The notes beneath the pieces were generated by a model, which saw only the letters and a program-made list of their open reading frames with translations, did no database searches and was not told the DNA's origin. Below, piece after piece: positions 1 through 11,857 of a DNA stretch of 64,000 nucleotides. Numbering within the stretch: the first letter of the stretch is position 1; each line of letters opens with the position of its first letter. Source of the stretch: Flaccisagitta enflata (Eukaryota; Chaetognatha; Sagittoidea; Aphragmophora). The stretch spans positions 95,418,001 to 95,482,000 of the forward strand of contig OZ231126.1 in NCBI GenBank assembly GCA_965153355.1, given 5' to 3'. The translations under genes were made by a program, and so were the position numbers.

Positions 1-30
1 AAATACCAGCTTCAAAAAACAAACGAATGA

Positions 31-150
31 ATGAAAGTCCCCCTGTGTTCTACAGGACATCGTCCCCTTCGGGGCCGCTGCCCTGCTAACCATCACCTAC
101 AGTCACAAACATACTAAGCAGGGCAGCAGGTATCGCGGCCGAATAACGCA
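31..150 (-). mobile_element. Family C hairpin element, 5' end (truncated by the window edge)
   Basis: Read on the minus strand, this stretch has a GCAGGGC stem pair, then GCAGCGGCCCCGAAGGGG, the GTCCTGTAGAAC palindrome, a CACAGGGGGACT stretch and a GAAT/GAAC-type tetranucleotide start. The same order is seen in the copies at 21829-22364 and 24840-25535. The rest of the element lies outside the window. Confidence 0.65.
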
Positions 151-866
151 TGGGCAACCTGTTTAACCTTGCGGCCCTGTACAGAGGCCGAAGTAGCATC
201 AGTGGAAATATCCAGGAAGCCAGGAAGAGCTCGGGGACTTAATCTGAGTATATACCCCAGCTATGATTTCACAGCCAGCCCCAAATTCGACCATGAGCCC
301 TCTATAAAACACCCCAGTGGTATAGGTCAAACAGTCAAAAAAGTAATTTTTTGCTGTACTTTGCGAGACTACTGAGGCGCCATTTTTGAATGAAAATGGA
401 CAAAATTCACAAGCTTCTGAAAGTTTTTTGAGTGCTCTTTTGAGTGAGATTAACCAAAAATATTTTCTCCTAACCGTTTAAGAGATATCAGCCTTCAAAG
501 TTGAATGGTAGATACCCTGAAATCAATAAAAACCACAAGGGCTGTTATTTGGCATTTTTGACCCATGATTCCGATTATTTGGTTTTTGCCTAAACTATCA
601 AGTTACAACATATTTTAATTAGTGTCAACATTTTGAATTTTCGTCATTACAACCACCTCCATCAGGACCTCAATTTGGCCAATTTGGACTTCTGCTCCTC
701 ACCCCATAAGCACCTGACCACCCACCCCACCACCTTCCTTGATGTTTTTCCTACCCAACAAGCCCAAGAATGAAGATTTTTGGCAAAATTTTGACCATTT
801 TTGCAATATTTCAATTTTGAGGGTTGTACATCAAAAACACCCTTTTTGGGCCTTGACAGGCCAACT
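151..866. other. Unassigned AT-rich sequence
   Basis: I see no convincing gene or repeat here. It lies 3' of the minus-strand retrotransposon frame and may include element-derived DNA. No polyadenylate tail or terminal repeat could be defined. Confidence 0.4.
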
Positions 867-2889
867 TTAAAGAAGTGGTGAGGTCTGAGGACTCAGAGAA
901 AATCCCGGCTGATGATTTTTTTGTGTCATGCTAACCTCATAACGTGCCCAAACTTTCTGCACAGGCGTTTTTTGCATTTTTGGGAAATCCTGAACACGCC
1001 AATACACCATACTTAAGTCTTTTCTTTTCCGGATTGCATCTTCTACAAGCGTCCTGTTGATTATGAGCTGGGTCTTTGTACCGTAAGAGTTTTTAATGGC
1101 TCCTTGTTGTTCTTCAGCTAAAATCGAGTTTTCATTCAAATGCTTGGTGATTTTCTCACTTAGGATTCCACTTAGGCATTTCCACATGGTACTGAGGCAG
1201 GTAATAGGCCTATATTGGCTTGCATCTGTGGTCTTGTTCGATTTGGGCAGTAATGTTGTGCGCCCCCGTACAACCCAATCCGGTAATAATTCAGGCCGCT
1301 CAATAACAACATTCATTGACATAGCCAGCAGGGGAAAACAACAAGGCATGCTCTTTAGCCAAAAATTTGAAATACAATCGATTCCCGGAGCTTTCCAGTT
1401 CATTGATCTTGTAAGTTGTGCACATATCTCATTTGCTGTTATGCCCGACCATTCTTGAACTTTGACATTTTTATAGTTCTTTTTGATCTCATCAAACCAG
1501 CTAGGTTGCCCATTATATTTTTCTGAATCGCCCCATATCTTGTTGCTCCAGAAGTCTCTAATGTCCTCCGCCTTTGGTGGGTCCTTAACCACATTCTCCT
1601 CTTCAAATACAGATCTATAGAAGGCCTTCTTATCCTTTTGGAATGTCTCATTCTGTGTCTTTGCTTTTATCCGTTTCTCATATCTTTTTATTCTGCTTCC
1701 TAGCACTGCTATCTTTTCCTTCACCATAAACAGTGTCTTCATCACTGACGCTCTTGAGCCATCTGCCCTGTATTTCTGTAGTATACTTTGCACAGAAAGT
1801 TTTGCTTTTTCACATTGCACTCTGTTTTCAGAGAACATTTTTAGCATATCAGCTTCTTTTCTGAAAGTGTAAATCTTTTTAACTAGCCTTTGTTTCCATT
1901 TGGGCTCCTGGCCTTCTTTACCCAGCTTCTTATTGCCTCCCAAGGAAAACTCCTCTCCCTCTTTGAAGGACATCACGGTGGCAACTGAATAGAGCACACA
2001 ATTTATGTGGAATAGATCCTTTTTTTTATGTTCCTCCAATGGTTCAAGTAGATCATATGCGATCCAGTTCATCCAATCTCGGTATTTCCCAGAAAATGAC
2101 TTCTTTTTTGGTTTACGCCTTTGCTGGTCTTCAATGTTCACCTGCCTTATCTGGTTAAATATATCTTTTGCTCGTGAGAGGAATTTTTTGTATTCTTCAT
2201 TCTTGGGTTTCTCAGAGCTTGGTTGTTGCTTTCCTGTTTCTTCTCTTCTCTTGTTTTGCACATCAGCATCAGAGCCTGCACTATCACAACACTCATCAAA
2301 GACATTTGCATCCATACTACAATCACTATCCATCTCACATTCAGACTCAAATTCTTTATTGACTCTTGCAGAGATTTCCTCCATTTCCTTAAGTGGTACC
2401 CAATTCTTATCCGCGATATCCTTGCTTGCCCTATCATAGATTTTCTTTCCTTGCGTGGCCAGGGCCGTTTTTGAGAGGGGTTTATCTGGCCTTTGCTCCT
2501 CCCATTTTTCTGATAAAAACTTCATATATCCACCAGGCTTGATGCGCGCTGTTTTGAGGGCCCATAAGTAACAGTAGAGAATATCCTTATTATCCTTCTG
2601 CATGTGAAAGTTGGCCCTCGGGCCATTTTGTGTTTTTTGGCTTTGAGACACATTCGCAGGATTAGGGTTAGGCAATGGGGCGTCCAGCTCAGTTGGGCCG
2701 GAGGCATCATTAACCCCAGATATTTCAGGATTTTCAACTGTTGTGTTAGGCGGCGTTTTGTCAGAGTAAGGCAGTGTGAAGTGGGGAGTTGTGGGCTGAG
2801 ACGTAGCTGGTTGGTGTTCATCATTAGGGATGGGGCCTTGTAGCAGGTTTTGTTGTTGTTGCTGTCGTTGTTGTTGCTGTTGTTGTTGC

Positions 2890-2959
<70 letters not shown>

Positions 2960-3011
2960 GCTTGTGCTGTTGTCGTTGTTGTTTTTGTTGAGACAGTCGC
3001 TGGGATCTTCG

Positions 3012-3049
<38 letters not shown>

Positions 3050-3051
3050 AA

Positions 3052-3103
<52 letters not shown>

Positions 3104-3162
3104 GCTGCTGCAGTTGTTGTTGTTGCTGCTGGGGCTGTCGCTGTTGTGACGCTTCAAGTTCT
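867..3162 (-). pseudogene. Non-LTR retrotransposon ORF: polyQ linker and truncated reverse transcriptase
   Basis: The frame is open from 3047 down to 867. It starts in a glutamine-rich linker encoded by (CAA)n, passes a charged region and reaches reverse transcriptase motifs. Around residues 425-560 of the 602-codon part are WKAPGIDCISNFWLK, LPKSNKTTDASQYRPIT and LAEEQQGAIKNSYGTKTQL, the usual order of RT motifs 1 to 3 in LINE elements. The alignment breaks after KDLSMVY, just before the first catalytic Asp is expected, and the remaining ~44 residues do not look like RT. A TAA at 3048-3050 interrupts the same frame inside the polyQ tract. Upstream, the frame continues at 9067 on the far side of a 5.9-kb insertion, where an OTU-like domain is read. 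So this is a dead, truncated copy. The RT style (GTK-QL, KDLSMVY) recalls RLE-type clades, but the clade is not settled. Confidence 0.85.
2850..3138. repeat. (TTG)n / (CAA)n trinucleotide tract
   Basis: A near-continuous TTG tract with two interruptions (about 2960-3010 and 3048-3053). In the retrotransposon's minus frame it encodes Gln; the neighbouring frame gives poly-Asn. The 3048 interruption creates the in-frame stop. Confidence 0.95.
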
Positions 3163-3172
3163 TCTACGGGCA
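3163..3172. repeat. Left copy of a 10-bp target-site duplication
   Basis: TCTACGGGCA occurs here and again at 9067-9076, exactly bordering the 3173-9066 element. Removing the element and one copy restores the retrotransposon reading frame across the junction. Confidence 0.75.
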
Positions 3173-3439
3173 TACTATGCCAACCTGGGGGCTGGGGCAT
3201 TAGCCGGAGTGACTAGCTATGAAGCTGCATAACAAATTTTACCTGAGAAATTGTGGGGCTCATGCTAATTCCATTGTTAATGCTAATGTCAATATTTTTT
3301 AGTACTTTTTAACCTAAGAAGATGCAATTCCTGATGCAAGCCTGCATTTATACTAGGAATGATGTTGACTTCAACACCCAAGGTTGGTATAGTATCCCCC
3401 TTACTCTTTCCCCCCCCTTGCCAGGTCAACATTATCTCT

Positions 3440-3800
3440 GATGATCTATCTTTCCTGTCACTGCCGATTCTGCCGCTGCCGACTGTCCATCACATTATCA
3501 CATCACATCACGTTATCCTGTCTCCCCTCACTGCCGATTCCGCTACTGCCGACTTTTTTATTTCCTTTTCTCTGTCTCATGCCATTGCCGATTCTGCCGA
3601 TGCCGACTCTCTTCATTTCCTATACTCTGTCTCCTACCGCAGCCGATTCTGCCGATGCCGACTCTATTTCATTCTCTCTGGCTCATGCCTCTGCCGATTT
3701 TGCCGATTTTGCCGACCCTGCCGACCCTGCCGACCCTGCCGACCCTGCCGACCCTGCCGACTCTGCCGACTCTGCCGACTCTGCCGACTCTGCCGACTCT
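3440..3800. repeat. GCCGAC-type minisatellite, left arm
   Basis: Degenerate ~60-bp units (CTGCCGATGCCGACTC followed by a CTCTGTCTC stretch) pass into a pure 9-bp CCGACCCTG / CCGACTCTG array at 3711-3797. It is the inverse complement of the 8.0-8.85 kb array. The long open frames across it are repeat translations. Confidence 0.9.
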
Positions 3801-3969
3801 TCAATTTTACTCTTCAATTTTTAAAGAAAATTTCTTACTAATTTTTTTCTCAGTTATGAAAAAAAAAATTTTCTATCTGCTTTTCAGAAAATTTCTTACT
3901 AATTTTTTTTTTCGAGTTATGAAAAAAAACTGTTTTTTTTTATATCTGATTTAGCTTCTTCCTATTGGG

Positions 3970-4036
3970 ACAGCTTTGTAGTTGCGTGCTAAGCGACTAA
4001 ACACCACTTTGTCCGTCCGTCAGTTGGTAGGTCAGT
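3970..4036 (-). mobile_element. Family A hairpin element, 3' end fragment
   Basis: TAGTTGCGTGCTAAGCGACTA is followed by CACTTTGTCCGTCCGTCAG. This is the minus-strand image of the family A 3' hairpin and tetranucleotide run. The 5' end is not recognisable. Confidence 0.6.
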
Positions 4037-4203
4037 TTAAAGTTTAAAGCATGAATAAAAGGGGAAATAGACAAATCAAAGTGTTTATTGATAGACAACA
4101 GAGCACTAGACAGGCTTAAAGACAGATACAGACATACAAGGGAGCAGGCCGACAGTTAAGAGACAGTGAATTTTAATGAAATTTCGGGCATTGGGCAGAC
4201 GAA

Positions 4204-4212
4204 GAGATCAAG

Positions 4213-4294
<82 letters not shown>
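4204..4294. repeat. (CA)n microsatellite
   Basis: About 90 bp of uninterrupted CA. Confidence 0.98.
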
Positions 4295-4297
<3 letters not shown>

Positions 4298-4373
4298 TAG
4301 ATGAACGGACCAAAAACGCCAGGAATAAATTCGCGTAGCAAGTGCCGGAAAGGAATGATAATTTAAGAGGCTT

Positions 4374-4529
4374 TCTAGTTGCGGACACGCAACTCTATAA
4401 GAGGCTTTGTCCGTCCGTCTGTCGGTCCATCCGTCCGTCCATAACCATCGAGTCAAAAAGTGGGAAAACGCGCATATCCGCCCCTGCCCACCCGTCCGCA
4501 ACTGATGGCCGTGTATCCGGCCTTGTTTC
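4374..4529 (-). mobile_element. Family A hairpin element, complete short copy
   Basis: On the plus strand it runs from the hairpin TTGCGGACACGCAAC, through TTTGTCCGTCCGTC tetranucleotides and a CCCCTGCCCACCCGTCCGC box, to GTGTATCCGGCCTTGTTT. Both diagnostic ends are present, about 156 bp apart. Confidence 0.75.
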
Positions 4530-4810
4530 AAGAGCGAGCCCGCGAGCCCGTGTCTCTCCAATTTGCTGTTGGGCTCTCACTTCCTGCTGGCTCTGAGCCC
4601 GGCAGGCTCTCTTTGATATGGTGTGACATGTTAGTGGATTTAATCATTTTCGTTAAAGTTTAAAAAAGCCGACTTGCAAGTTGAGAGTGCCAAATTAGTT
4701 GATTTAATCATTTTCGTAAAATTTTAAAAAAGCCGACTTGCAAGTTGAGAGTTACTGATAAAATGTGAACAGCTAATTGATAAATGAGCTAAAGCATGCT
4801 AGGCTTCTCC

Positions 4811-4989
4811 ACTGAGTCGGTGGGTCCATTTGTTGGTTGGTCCATTAGTGACTCTTTCCTATTTGGGTGTTTAAACGCGTTTTCGGGACATTAAAGCATC
4901 ACTGCCTCTACCCAAATACTTGAGTAGCCTTACCACTGCCCCCGTCCACCCACACGAAACGAGGGTATACATGTATCCGGCCTTGTTTT
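4811..4989 (-). mobile_element. Family A element, 5' end with decayed 3' end
   Basis: A GTCGGTGGGTCC run, a CACTGCCCCCGTCCACCC box and the terminal ATGTATCCGGCCTTGTT are recognisable. The hairpin is missing or too diverged. Confidence 0.5.
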
Positions 4990-4997
4990 TTTCAAGT

Positions 4998-5004
4998 GCA
5001 CACA

Positions 5005-5083
<79 letters not shown>
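4998..5083. repeat. (CA)n microsatellite
   Basis: About 80 bp of CA, starting directly after the family A terminus. Confidence 0.97.
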
Positions 5084-5088
<5 letters not shown>

Positions 5089-5310
5089 GGAGCAGACGGA
5101 GTGGATGGAGAGGATGGACCAAAGCGAATCTTTTTTTTTTTGTGAATAAAAAAATGATATTCTACCTACTGAACATAACCTTTTAGAGTGTCATTAATCT
5201 ATTTTCATTCATCTAACGCGTGACCAGCCTAGAGTATGATGCAATGACTCAAAAAGATTTGCTTGTCCAAATAGAAATTGTCCAATAAAGTTAAAAAGGG
5301 CCATCAACGT

Positions 5311-5525
5311 TTTTAGTCGCGTGCACGCGACTCTACGCCCCGCTTTGTCCGTCCGTCGGTCGGTCGGTCGGTTGGTTGGTCGGTCAGTCAGTCCCCATTT
5401 TACTTTTTTTATCAATTCTATTTCTGTAAGTCATTTTAAGTCATTTAAGGGTAAACTAAGTCATTCTAAGTCATTCTAAGTCATTCTATGTCAATCTGTA
5501 AGTCTCGCACGCGACTGGCCTTGTT
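5311..5525 (-). mobile_element. Family A hairpin element, AAGTCATTCT-repeat subtype
   Basis: It runs from TTTTAGTCGCGTGCACGCGA (perfect hairpin) through GTCCGTCCGTCGGTCGGTC to a short array of AAGTCATTCT units, then the opposite subterminal motif TCGCACGCGACT and GGCCTTGTT. The 8-12-bp AAGTCATTCT array is a subtype mark shared with the copies at 22576-24252, 28996-29187 and 63080-63312. Confidence 0.8.
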
Positions 5526-5964
5526 ATTTTTGATTACAGTAATTGTGGCTTTGCTTTATTTAGATATGTGTAACTTAGATACCAAAATTTGACAAAGTTC
5601 TGAAACCACAAGTCATCTAATCTAGACAGTCGACATTAGACGAAGTTGTTTTTTTCATACTTTGAAAAAAAAATGTCGAGATTACACGGTGCGCCCGAAT
5701 AAACTAAAGACTCCAGATTGGTCCCATTTTAGAAGTCACCCCGTGTAATGGAAATTCTCATACCATACGACTTAAAAAATGACGCACTTTTGAATGACTA
5801 ATTTTGCCTATGAATATAAGATAAACTTATGAAAATCATAGGTCATCTGAAAGCCCTTCAGAAGTACTTTCATTTGTCGCCATTCTGATATTGCTATCTT
5901 TAGTCGTTTAGAAATGGCATTTTCATGAGTAAAAACATTACCAATTTCAGTTTCGCAACCCCTA
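5526..5964. other. Unassigned sequence
   Basis: Nothing coding was recognised between the family A copy and the TA-flanked element. Confidence 0.4.
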
Positions 5965-6040
5965 CAGTACAGTGGGAGCAAAGACGACCTAGACTGGAGG
6001 ATAGATTTTAGGTATTCAATTTTATTTGATTTATAAAAAA

Positions 6041-6086
6041 GCTTCAAAATTACAGTCCCCGACTGGGGACTGTAATTTTTGAAGCT
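6041..6086. repeat. Perfect short hairpin
   Basis: Arms of about 20 bp starting GCTTCAAAATTACAGTCCCC surround a 5-base loop, with one extra T in the right arm. It lies just inside the left end of the 2.0-kb element. Confidence 0.8.
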
Positions 6087-6120
6087 TTCTCGTCGCGTAA
6101 ACGCAACTCGAGAAGATACA

Positions 6121-6280
6121 CGACAAAAAAAAAAATTGTTCAAAAAAAAAAAAAAAAAAAATTTCAAAAAAAAAAAATTTCAAAAAAAAAATTTTTTTCT
6201 AAAAATTTCAAAAAAATTTTTTTTTTCAAAAAAAATTTTCTAAAAAAAAAAAAAAATAAAAAAAAAACCCTTTTGAGTCC
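6121..6280. repeat. Poly(A)/poly(T) block
   Basis: Repeated A10-A20 runs alternate with short AATTTC or TTTTTT stretches. Confidence 0.9.
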
Positions 6281-6359
6281 ATGACGGCACACCTTAAACA
6301 CTAAACAAGGCACACCTTGGTATCCGTGCACGCGCGCTCACTCGCTGGCGCTCTCTCTC

Positions 6360-6361
<2 letters not shown>

Positions 6362-6441
<80 letters not shown>
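6362..6441. repeat. (GT)n microsatellite
   Basis: About 80 bp of uninterrupted GT. Confidence 0.98.
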
Positions 6442-6444
<3 letters not shown>

Positions 6445-6729
6445 AAACCTTTTTACCATGAAGGTAAACTTTGACCAGAGCAAATCTTCTAAATACTATA
6501 AGTAGTTCAGCATTGGGAATTACAAGTAACTAAATTAGTAATTGTTTATCATTTAAATCGTAATAATGAAATTGCTATAAAGCTGAACAACAACATGAGT
6601 GAATGTAAAATGATATTTAACTAATAAATGCATCACACAAAAATCTTTGAACAAATAAATGGTCATCCGCAATATGTAAATGAGAAAAGTGCGAATCTCC
6701 TCAATGAACAATTCACCCACTCTCACAGC

Positions 6730-7380
6730 AGTAATATATTACTACATAAATATGTTTATATCTCATAAACCAGACTTCAGATTTAAATTGAATTTTGCAG
6801 GGGCTGTTAAATTGATGTCCTTTAAATGAATACCAAATTAAAAAAAAAATTCACATAACTTTACTACCCTTTGCCTATGTAAACTGCCTAAGTCCTAGTA
6901 ACATATTACTACATAAATAAGCTAATATCTCCTAAACCAGACTTCAGATTTAATTCGAATTTTGCAGGAGTGGTTTATTTACTATCCTTTACTTGTATAC
7001 CAAATTAAAAAAAAAAAATTCACATAAGTTTACTACCCTCTGCCTATGTAAATCGCCTAAGTCCCAGTAACATATTACTACATAAATAAATTAGCTAATA
7101 TCTCATGAACCAGACTTCAGATTTAATTCGAATTTTGCAGGGGTAGTTTATTTAGTGACCTTTACTTGTATACCAAATTAAAAAAAAATTCACATAAGTT
7201 TACTACCCTCTACCTATGTAAATCGCCTAAGTCCAGTAAAATATTACTATAAAAATAATAGGCAAAGGGTAGTAAAAGTTAGTGAATTTTTCTGAAAATT
7301 GGTACACAAGCTCCCATTGACCTATAAACAACACCAGCAAAGTTTCATAAAATTCTGAAGTCTGGTTCCAAAAATATCAA
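6730..7380. repeat. ~170-bp tandem repeat ending in an inverted copy
   Basis: Three full units and one partial unit carry ACCAGACTTCAGATTTAA, followed by TTGCAGG, a CAAATTAAAAAAA stretch and TTTACTACCC. CAGACTTCAG recurs at 6771, 6938 and 7111 (spacing 167 and 173). A further diverged unit from 7258 to 7380 is inverted (GGCAAAGGGTAGTAAAA to CTGAAGTCTGGTTC). Confidence 0.85.
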
Positions 7381-7390
7381 AGGTTTTAAA

Positions 7391-7476
7391 CAGACAGACA
7401 GACAAACAGACAGACAGACTACACATCACTGCTACTTCATAGTCACCGACGAAAACTGTTCGTCGGGGACAAAAAA
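7391..7476 (+). mobile_element. Family D hairpin element, 3' end
   Basis: A (CAGA)n run is followed by CTTCATAGTCAC, then the hairpin CCGACGAAAACTGTTCGTCGG, then GGACAAAAAA. The plan of tetranucleotides, an ATAG box, a hairpin and an A tail is the same as in families A-C and E, with an unrelated sequence. The 5' end could not be fixed; the 170-bp array upstream may be its body. Confidence 0.55.
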
Positions 7477-7901
7477 TTGAGATCTATGCTAATTACAGGT
7501 TGCTTTATTGTTTGAATATGTTTGTTTTTTTTCACTTTTCAATTTGTGATTTGACTTCATCAGGACTTCATTTTTTAATATTTTAACCTAGCTTATCAGA
7601 TCAGGCTAAAACTTTTATATGATTTTGAAAAAAAAATCAGTTCAATTGGACTTTTTTTACAAGTTTTACAGCTATTTTTCAAACAAAGGGCAAAGCTTAA
7701 AACAGGCATAAAACCTGTAGAAATAGTCCGATTAAGCTGATTTTTTTTTTAATTATGTAAAATTTTCTGCTCAATCTAATAAGTTTGGTTTAAACACTGA
7801 AAAACGAAGTCCTGATTAAGTCAAGTCACAAGTTGAAGAACAAGAAAAACTAACACATTCAAGCAATAGAGCAATCTTTAATTAGCATAGATCCTAATTT
7901 T
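7471..7901. repeat. 430-bp long imperfect palindrome
   Basis: Two ~200-bp arms match in inverse orientation. Landmarks are GATCTATGCTAATTA at about 7480 against TAATTAGCATAGATC at about 7880, and CATCAGGACTTC against GAAGTCCTGATTA. It is probably a foldback-type MITE. Confidence 0.8.
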
Positions 7902-8009
7902 TTATAATTCAAATGAAATTAAGATACATTAAATCTATCCTCCAGTCTAGGTCGTCTTTGCTCCCATCGTACTGTACATAAAAATGTAATTTCACAGTTG
8001 GCTGTCGGC

Positions 8010-8850
8010 TGAGTCGGCAGTCGGCAGGATGCGGAATATACATAGTGAAATGGTCAAAATCGACAGTCGGCAGGATCAGCAGTTGGCAGGATCAGCAGTC
8101 GGCAGGATCGGCAGTCGGCAGCAGACAGAAATGAAATAGAGATAAGAGAGAGTCGGCAGTCGGTAGAGTCGGCAGTTGACAGCAGACAGAAATGAAATAG
8201 AGATAAGAGAGAGTCGGCAATCGGCAGAGTCGGCAGTAGACAGAAATGAAAGAGTCATAAAAGAGTCGGCAGTCGGCAGAGACGGCAGAGGGAGCAGAAG
8301 AAAGAAAGAATGAAACAAATACTGCAGAATCGGCAGAGTCGGCAGTGGTAGGGGACAGAAAGGAAATAGATAGAGTCGGCATCGGCAGAATCGGCAGAGG
8401 CAGGAGACAGAGAGAGGGGAATAGACAGGGTCGGCATCGGCAGAATCGGCAGAGACAGGAGACAGAGAGAAGGGAATAGACAGGGTCGGCATTGGCAGAA
8501 TCGGCAGAGGCAGGAGACAGAGAGAAGGGAGTAGACAGGGTCGGCATCGGCAGAATCGGCAGAGGCAGGAGACAGAGAGAAGGGAATAAACAGGGTCGGC
8601 ATTGGCAGAATCGGCGGAGGCAGGAGACAGAGAAAAGGGAATAGACAGGGTCGGCATCGGCAGAATCGGCAGAGGCAGGGGACAGAGAGAAGGAAATAGA
8701 CAGAGTCGCCATCGGCAGAATCGGCAGAGGCAGGAGACAGAGATAAGGGAATTCATATTTTTAGAGTCGGCGTAGGCAAAATCGGCAGAAGCAGGAGACG
8801 GAGATGTGGAAGTTGACTGAGTCAGTATCGGCAGAATGGGCAGAGGCAGG
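8010..8850. repeat. 55-bp GTCGGC minisatellite, right arm
   Basis: Seven or so 55-bp units (GTCGGCATCGGCAGAATCGG, then CAGAGGCAGGAGACAGAG) lie at 8370-8760, with older, more diverged units on either side. GTCGGC starts at 8375, 8430 and 8485. Up to 226 codons stay open on the minus strand because 55-bp units with few stops are translated; no protein is proposed. Confidence 0.92.
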
Positions 8851-9066
8851 AGCCAGAGGTAAAGGGTAGGGGCAGGGGCATTCTTATTCCTCCAAAGATA
8901 TGTACGGGAATTGAGTCAGTAAACTATCATGACCCAGAACAGTAAGAGAAATGGAAGAAATGGTCAATCTTAGTATCAAATATCATGGAATGGTAATGTT
9001 TAAGGGCAGGGGCAAAGGGCAGGCTCATTCCGGCTAATACCCCAGCCCCCAGGTTGGCATTAAGTC

Positions 9067-9442
9067 TCTACGGGCACTCGCGATAGAACTTCATAGTGAC
9101 GCCCATTCACTTCAAATAACACCTCGGAGTGTTTGGCCTCAGCATCATACAGAATTAGTATTGGCTCCTCGCTCGAGCTATGTGGGCAGCAGGTTGGTAA
9201 GAACATTCCCGAGCTTTTGTTGAAGACGCATATGGGACGTTTATAAAGTCTTGCAGCGGCAATTATCTCCAGTTGATCAGCATATACTTTGTCCACACCC
9301 ATATATGCTCCATATAGCTCGGCAGACAAACAATGTTCATGACACATACTGGCCAAGATTCCCAGGTCGTGCCAGTGACATACCACATAATGGACAACAT
9401 CATGACGTATTTGTGCATATTTTTCTTGGCTACCATATAACC

Positions 9443-9449
<7 letters not shown>
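9067..9449 (-). pseudogene. OTU-like protease domain fragment of the same retrotransposon
   Basis: Read on the minus strand from 9449, the frame gives GSQEKYAQIRHDVVHYV, then YADQLEIIAAARLYKRPICV, then PILILYD and HYEVL. This order (GSQ-E-IR, AD-EI-A-A-Y-RPI-V, I-LY and a C-terminal His in HYEV) is that of OTU-family cysteine proteases, which cleave ubiquitin-type isopeptides. The part with the expected catalytic Asp and Cys (DGNC-type motif) is absent, because the frame runs into a (GA)n array at 9449. The apparent stop after PVET lies inside the 5.9-kb insertion; before that insertion the frame went on through PVEELEAS into the polyQ and RT frame at 3162. So the OTU-like unit was N-terminal to the RT in one polyprotein. 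It is a broken copy. Confidence 0.75.
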
Positions 9450-9792
<343 letters not shown>

Positions 9793-9927
9793 TCTAAATA
9801 GATTCTAAGTAATGAACAAAGGATAGAAAGACAGACATTCTAAGTTATGAACATTTTAATATGTTTGTAACTTAGATTATTAGTTATGAACATTCTTGAA
9901 GGGGTGTAATTCAGATTCTAAATTACG

Positions 9928-9971
<44 letters not shown>

Positions 9972-10146
9972 CTTGTTTTCTTTCCACTTGGGTGAGGAAC
10001 TTCCATTATTGCAAGTGTGAGAATTTCGGTACTTCAAATCAAGAAGAGGACCTCAAAGTGATGATGGAGAAAGTGACGACCGAATGGAAATGCAGGCGTG
10101 CATATAACTAAAGTACGTAAAAGACTGTTTGTTTGAATGGATGGAT

Positions 10147-10148
<2 letters not shown>
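9793..10148. other. Unassigned, with a (CT)n tract
   Basis: It holds a short TAAGTTATGAACATT-type repetition at 9800-9900 and (CT)n at 9931-9969. No gene is seen. Confidence 0.5.

Positions 10149-10241
<93 letters not shown>
10149..10241. repeat. (GA)n microsatellite
   Basis: About 92 bp of GA. Confidence 0.98.
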
Positions 10242-10242
<1 letters not shown>

Positions 10243-10328
10243 AACAGACAGAGAAATACACATACACACACGCACGAAGTTACGTAGACATCACTCAAAG
10301 ATATGATTGTATGTCCGAACGTTCGTGT

Positions 10329-11075
<747 letters not shown>

Positions 11076-11147
<72 letters not shown>

Positions 11148-11210
11148 TGTATGTGTGTGTATGTGGCTCAGTCTGTCTGTCTGTCTGACAGGCTACCTGT
11201 CTGTCTGCTT

Positions 11211-11281
<71 letters not shown>
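11076..11281. repeat. (GT)n right half followed by (CT)n
   Basis: (GT)n to about 11163 with ATGT variants, a CTGT patch, then (CT)n at 11214-11281. Confidence 0.96.
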
Positions 11282-11283
<2 letters not shown>

Positions 11284-11575
11284 GTCCCTTTTTTCAAATC
11301 CAATCAGGCTTCGAAACTTGGCAATGAGTTTTTGGTGCGTCTTTTGTTTTCCATTCACGTGTAAAGCATTTTTTTTTCCCTTTTTTTTCCCTCCTTTTTT
11401 TCTCTCTCGTGGTTTTAAAGGGGGCACTGAAGTTCACTTCCCCTCCTTTCTTTCTCTCTCTCCTCTTCCTCCTCTTCCTACTCCTCCTCCTTTTACTCCT
11501 CCACCTTTTCTTCCCCCAATCTCCCAGGGCTGCTATTCCGCTGCCGCCACCATCGCCACCGCCGCAACCGCCACT

Positions 11576-11609
<34 letters not shown>

Positions 11610-11857
11610 TCGCCACGACCGCCTCCACTGCCACCGCCTACGTCGGCCAGTAGAGGGTGTGGCGATTCTGGAGGGCGTAGTCTTCGCAGTAGTTCCTTCG
11701 TTTTCCTCCTCCTCCTCTTCCTCCTTCTTCTCCTTTTTCTTCCTCTCCCCCCTTCTTCCTCCCTCCCTGTTTTCCTCCTTCTCTCACCAGGCAACTCATC
11801 TCAAACTTCACCGACTTTTAATCTTTCTGACAGATCTCATCATTGATTGTTGCGCGC
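11282..11857. repeat. Pyrimidine-rich block with a GC-rich (CCGCCA)n core
   Basis: 11345-11520 and 11700-11790 are C/T-rich low-complexity sequence. 11535-11640 is a CCGCCA/CCACCG trinucleotide-like array. The open Pro-rich (plus) and Gly-rich (minus) frames follow from the composition. Confidence 0.8.

Larger units (their letters stand above)
5965..7974. mobile_element. 2.0-kb TA-flanked element (Tc1/mariner-like ends)
   Basis: The termini are CAGTACAGTGGGAGCAAAG at 5965 and its complement ending at 7974. They are followed inward by a long matching arm (AAGACGACCTAGACTGGAGG, about 50 bp on each side) and flanked by TA on both sides. TA duplication is the signature of Tc1/mariner-type insertion. 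There is no transposase frame. The interior is a (GT)n tract, a ~170-bp tandem array, a family D hairpin end and a 430-bp palindrome. Confidence 0.7.
3173..9066. mobile_element. 5.9-kb foldback-like element with terminal inverted repeats
   Basis: The ends carry inverted repeats: ATGCCAACCTGGGGGCTGGG from 3177 and its near-perfect complement ending at 9060, about 33 of 36 positions matching. The flanks are the 10-bp duplication TCTACGGGCA. Inside each end is a minisatellite built on GCCGAY/RTCGGC units in opposite orientation (3440-3800 and 8010-8850), so the arms as a whole are inverted. Tandem-repeat arms are typical of foldback elements (Drosophila FB, Galileo); a 9-10-bp duplication is typical of Mutator-like or P-like integration. 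No transposase frame is visible, so it is non-autonomous or gutted. Its interior has collected three or four family A elements, two (CA)n tracts and a complete TA-flanked element. Confidence 0.7.

Noticed and set aside
11409-11846. 145-codon Pro-rich plus-strand and 166-codon Gly/Arg-rich minus-strand frames
   Set aside because: Both follow from the (CCGCCA)n and pyrimidine-rich composition; neither has convincing unique sequence.
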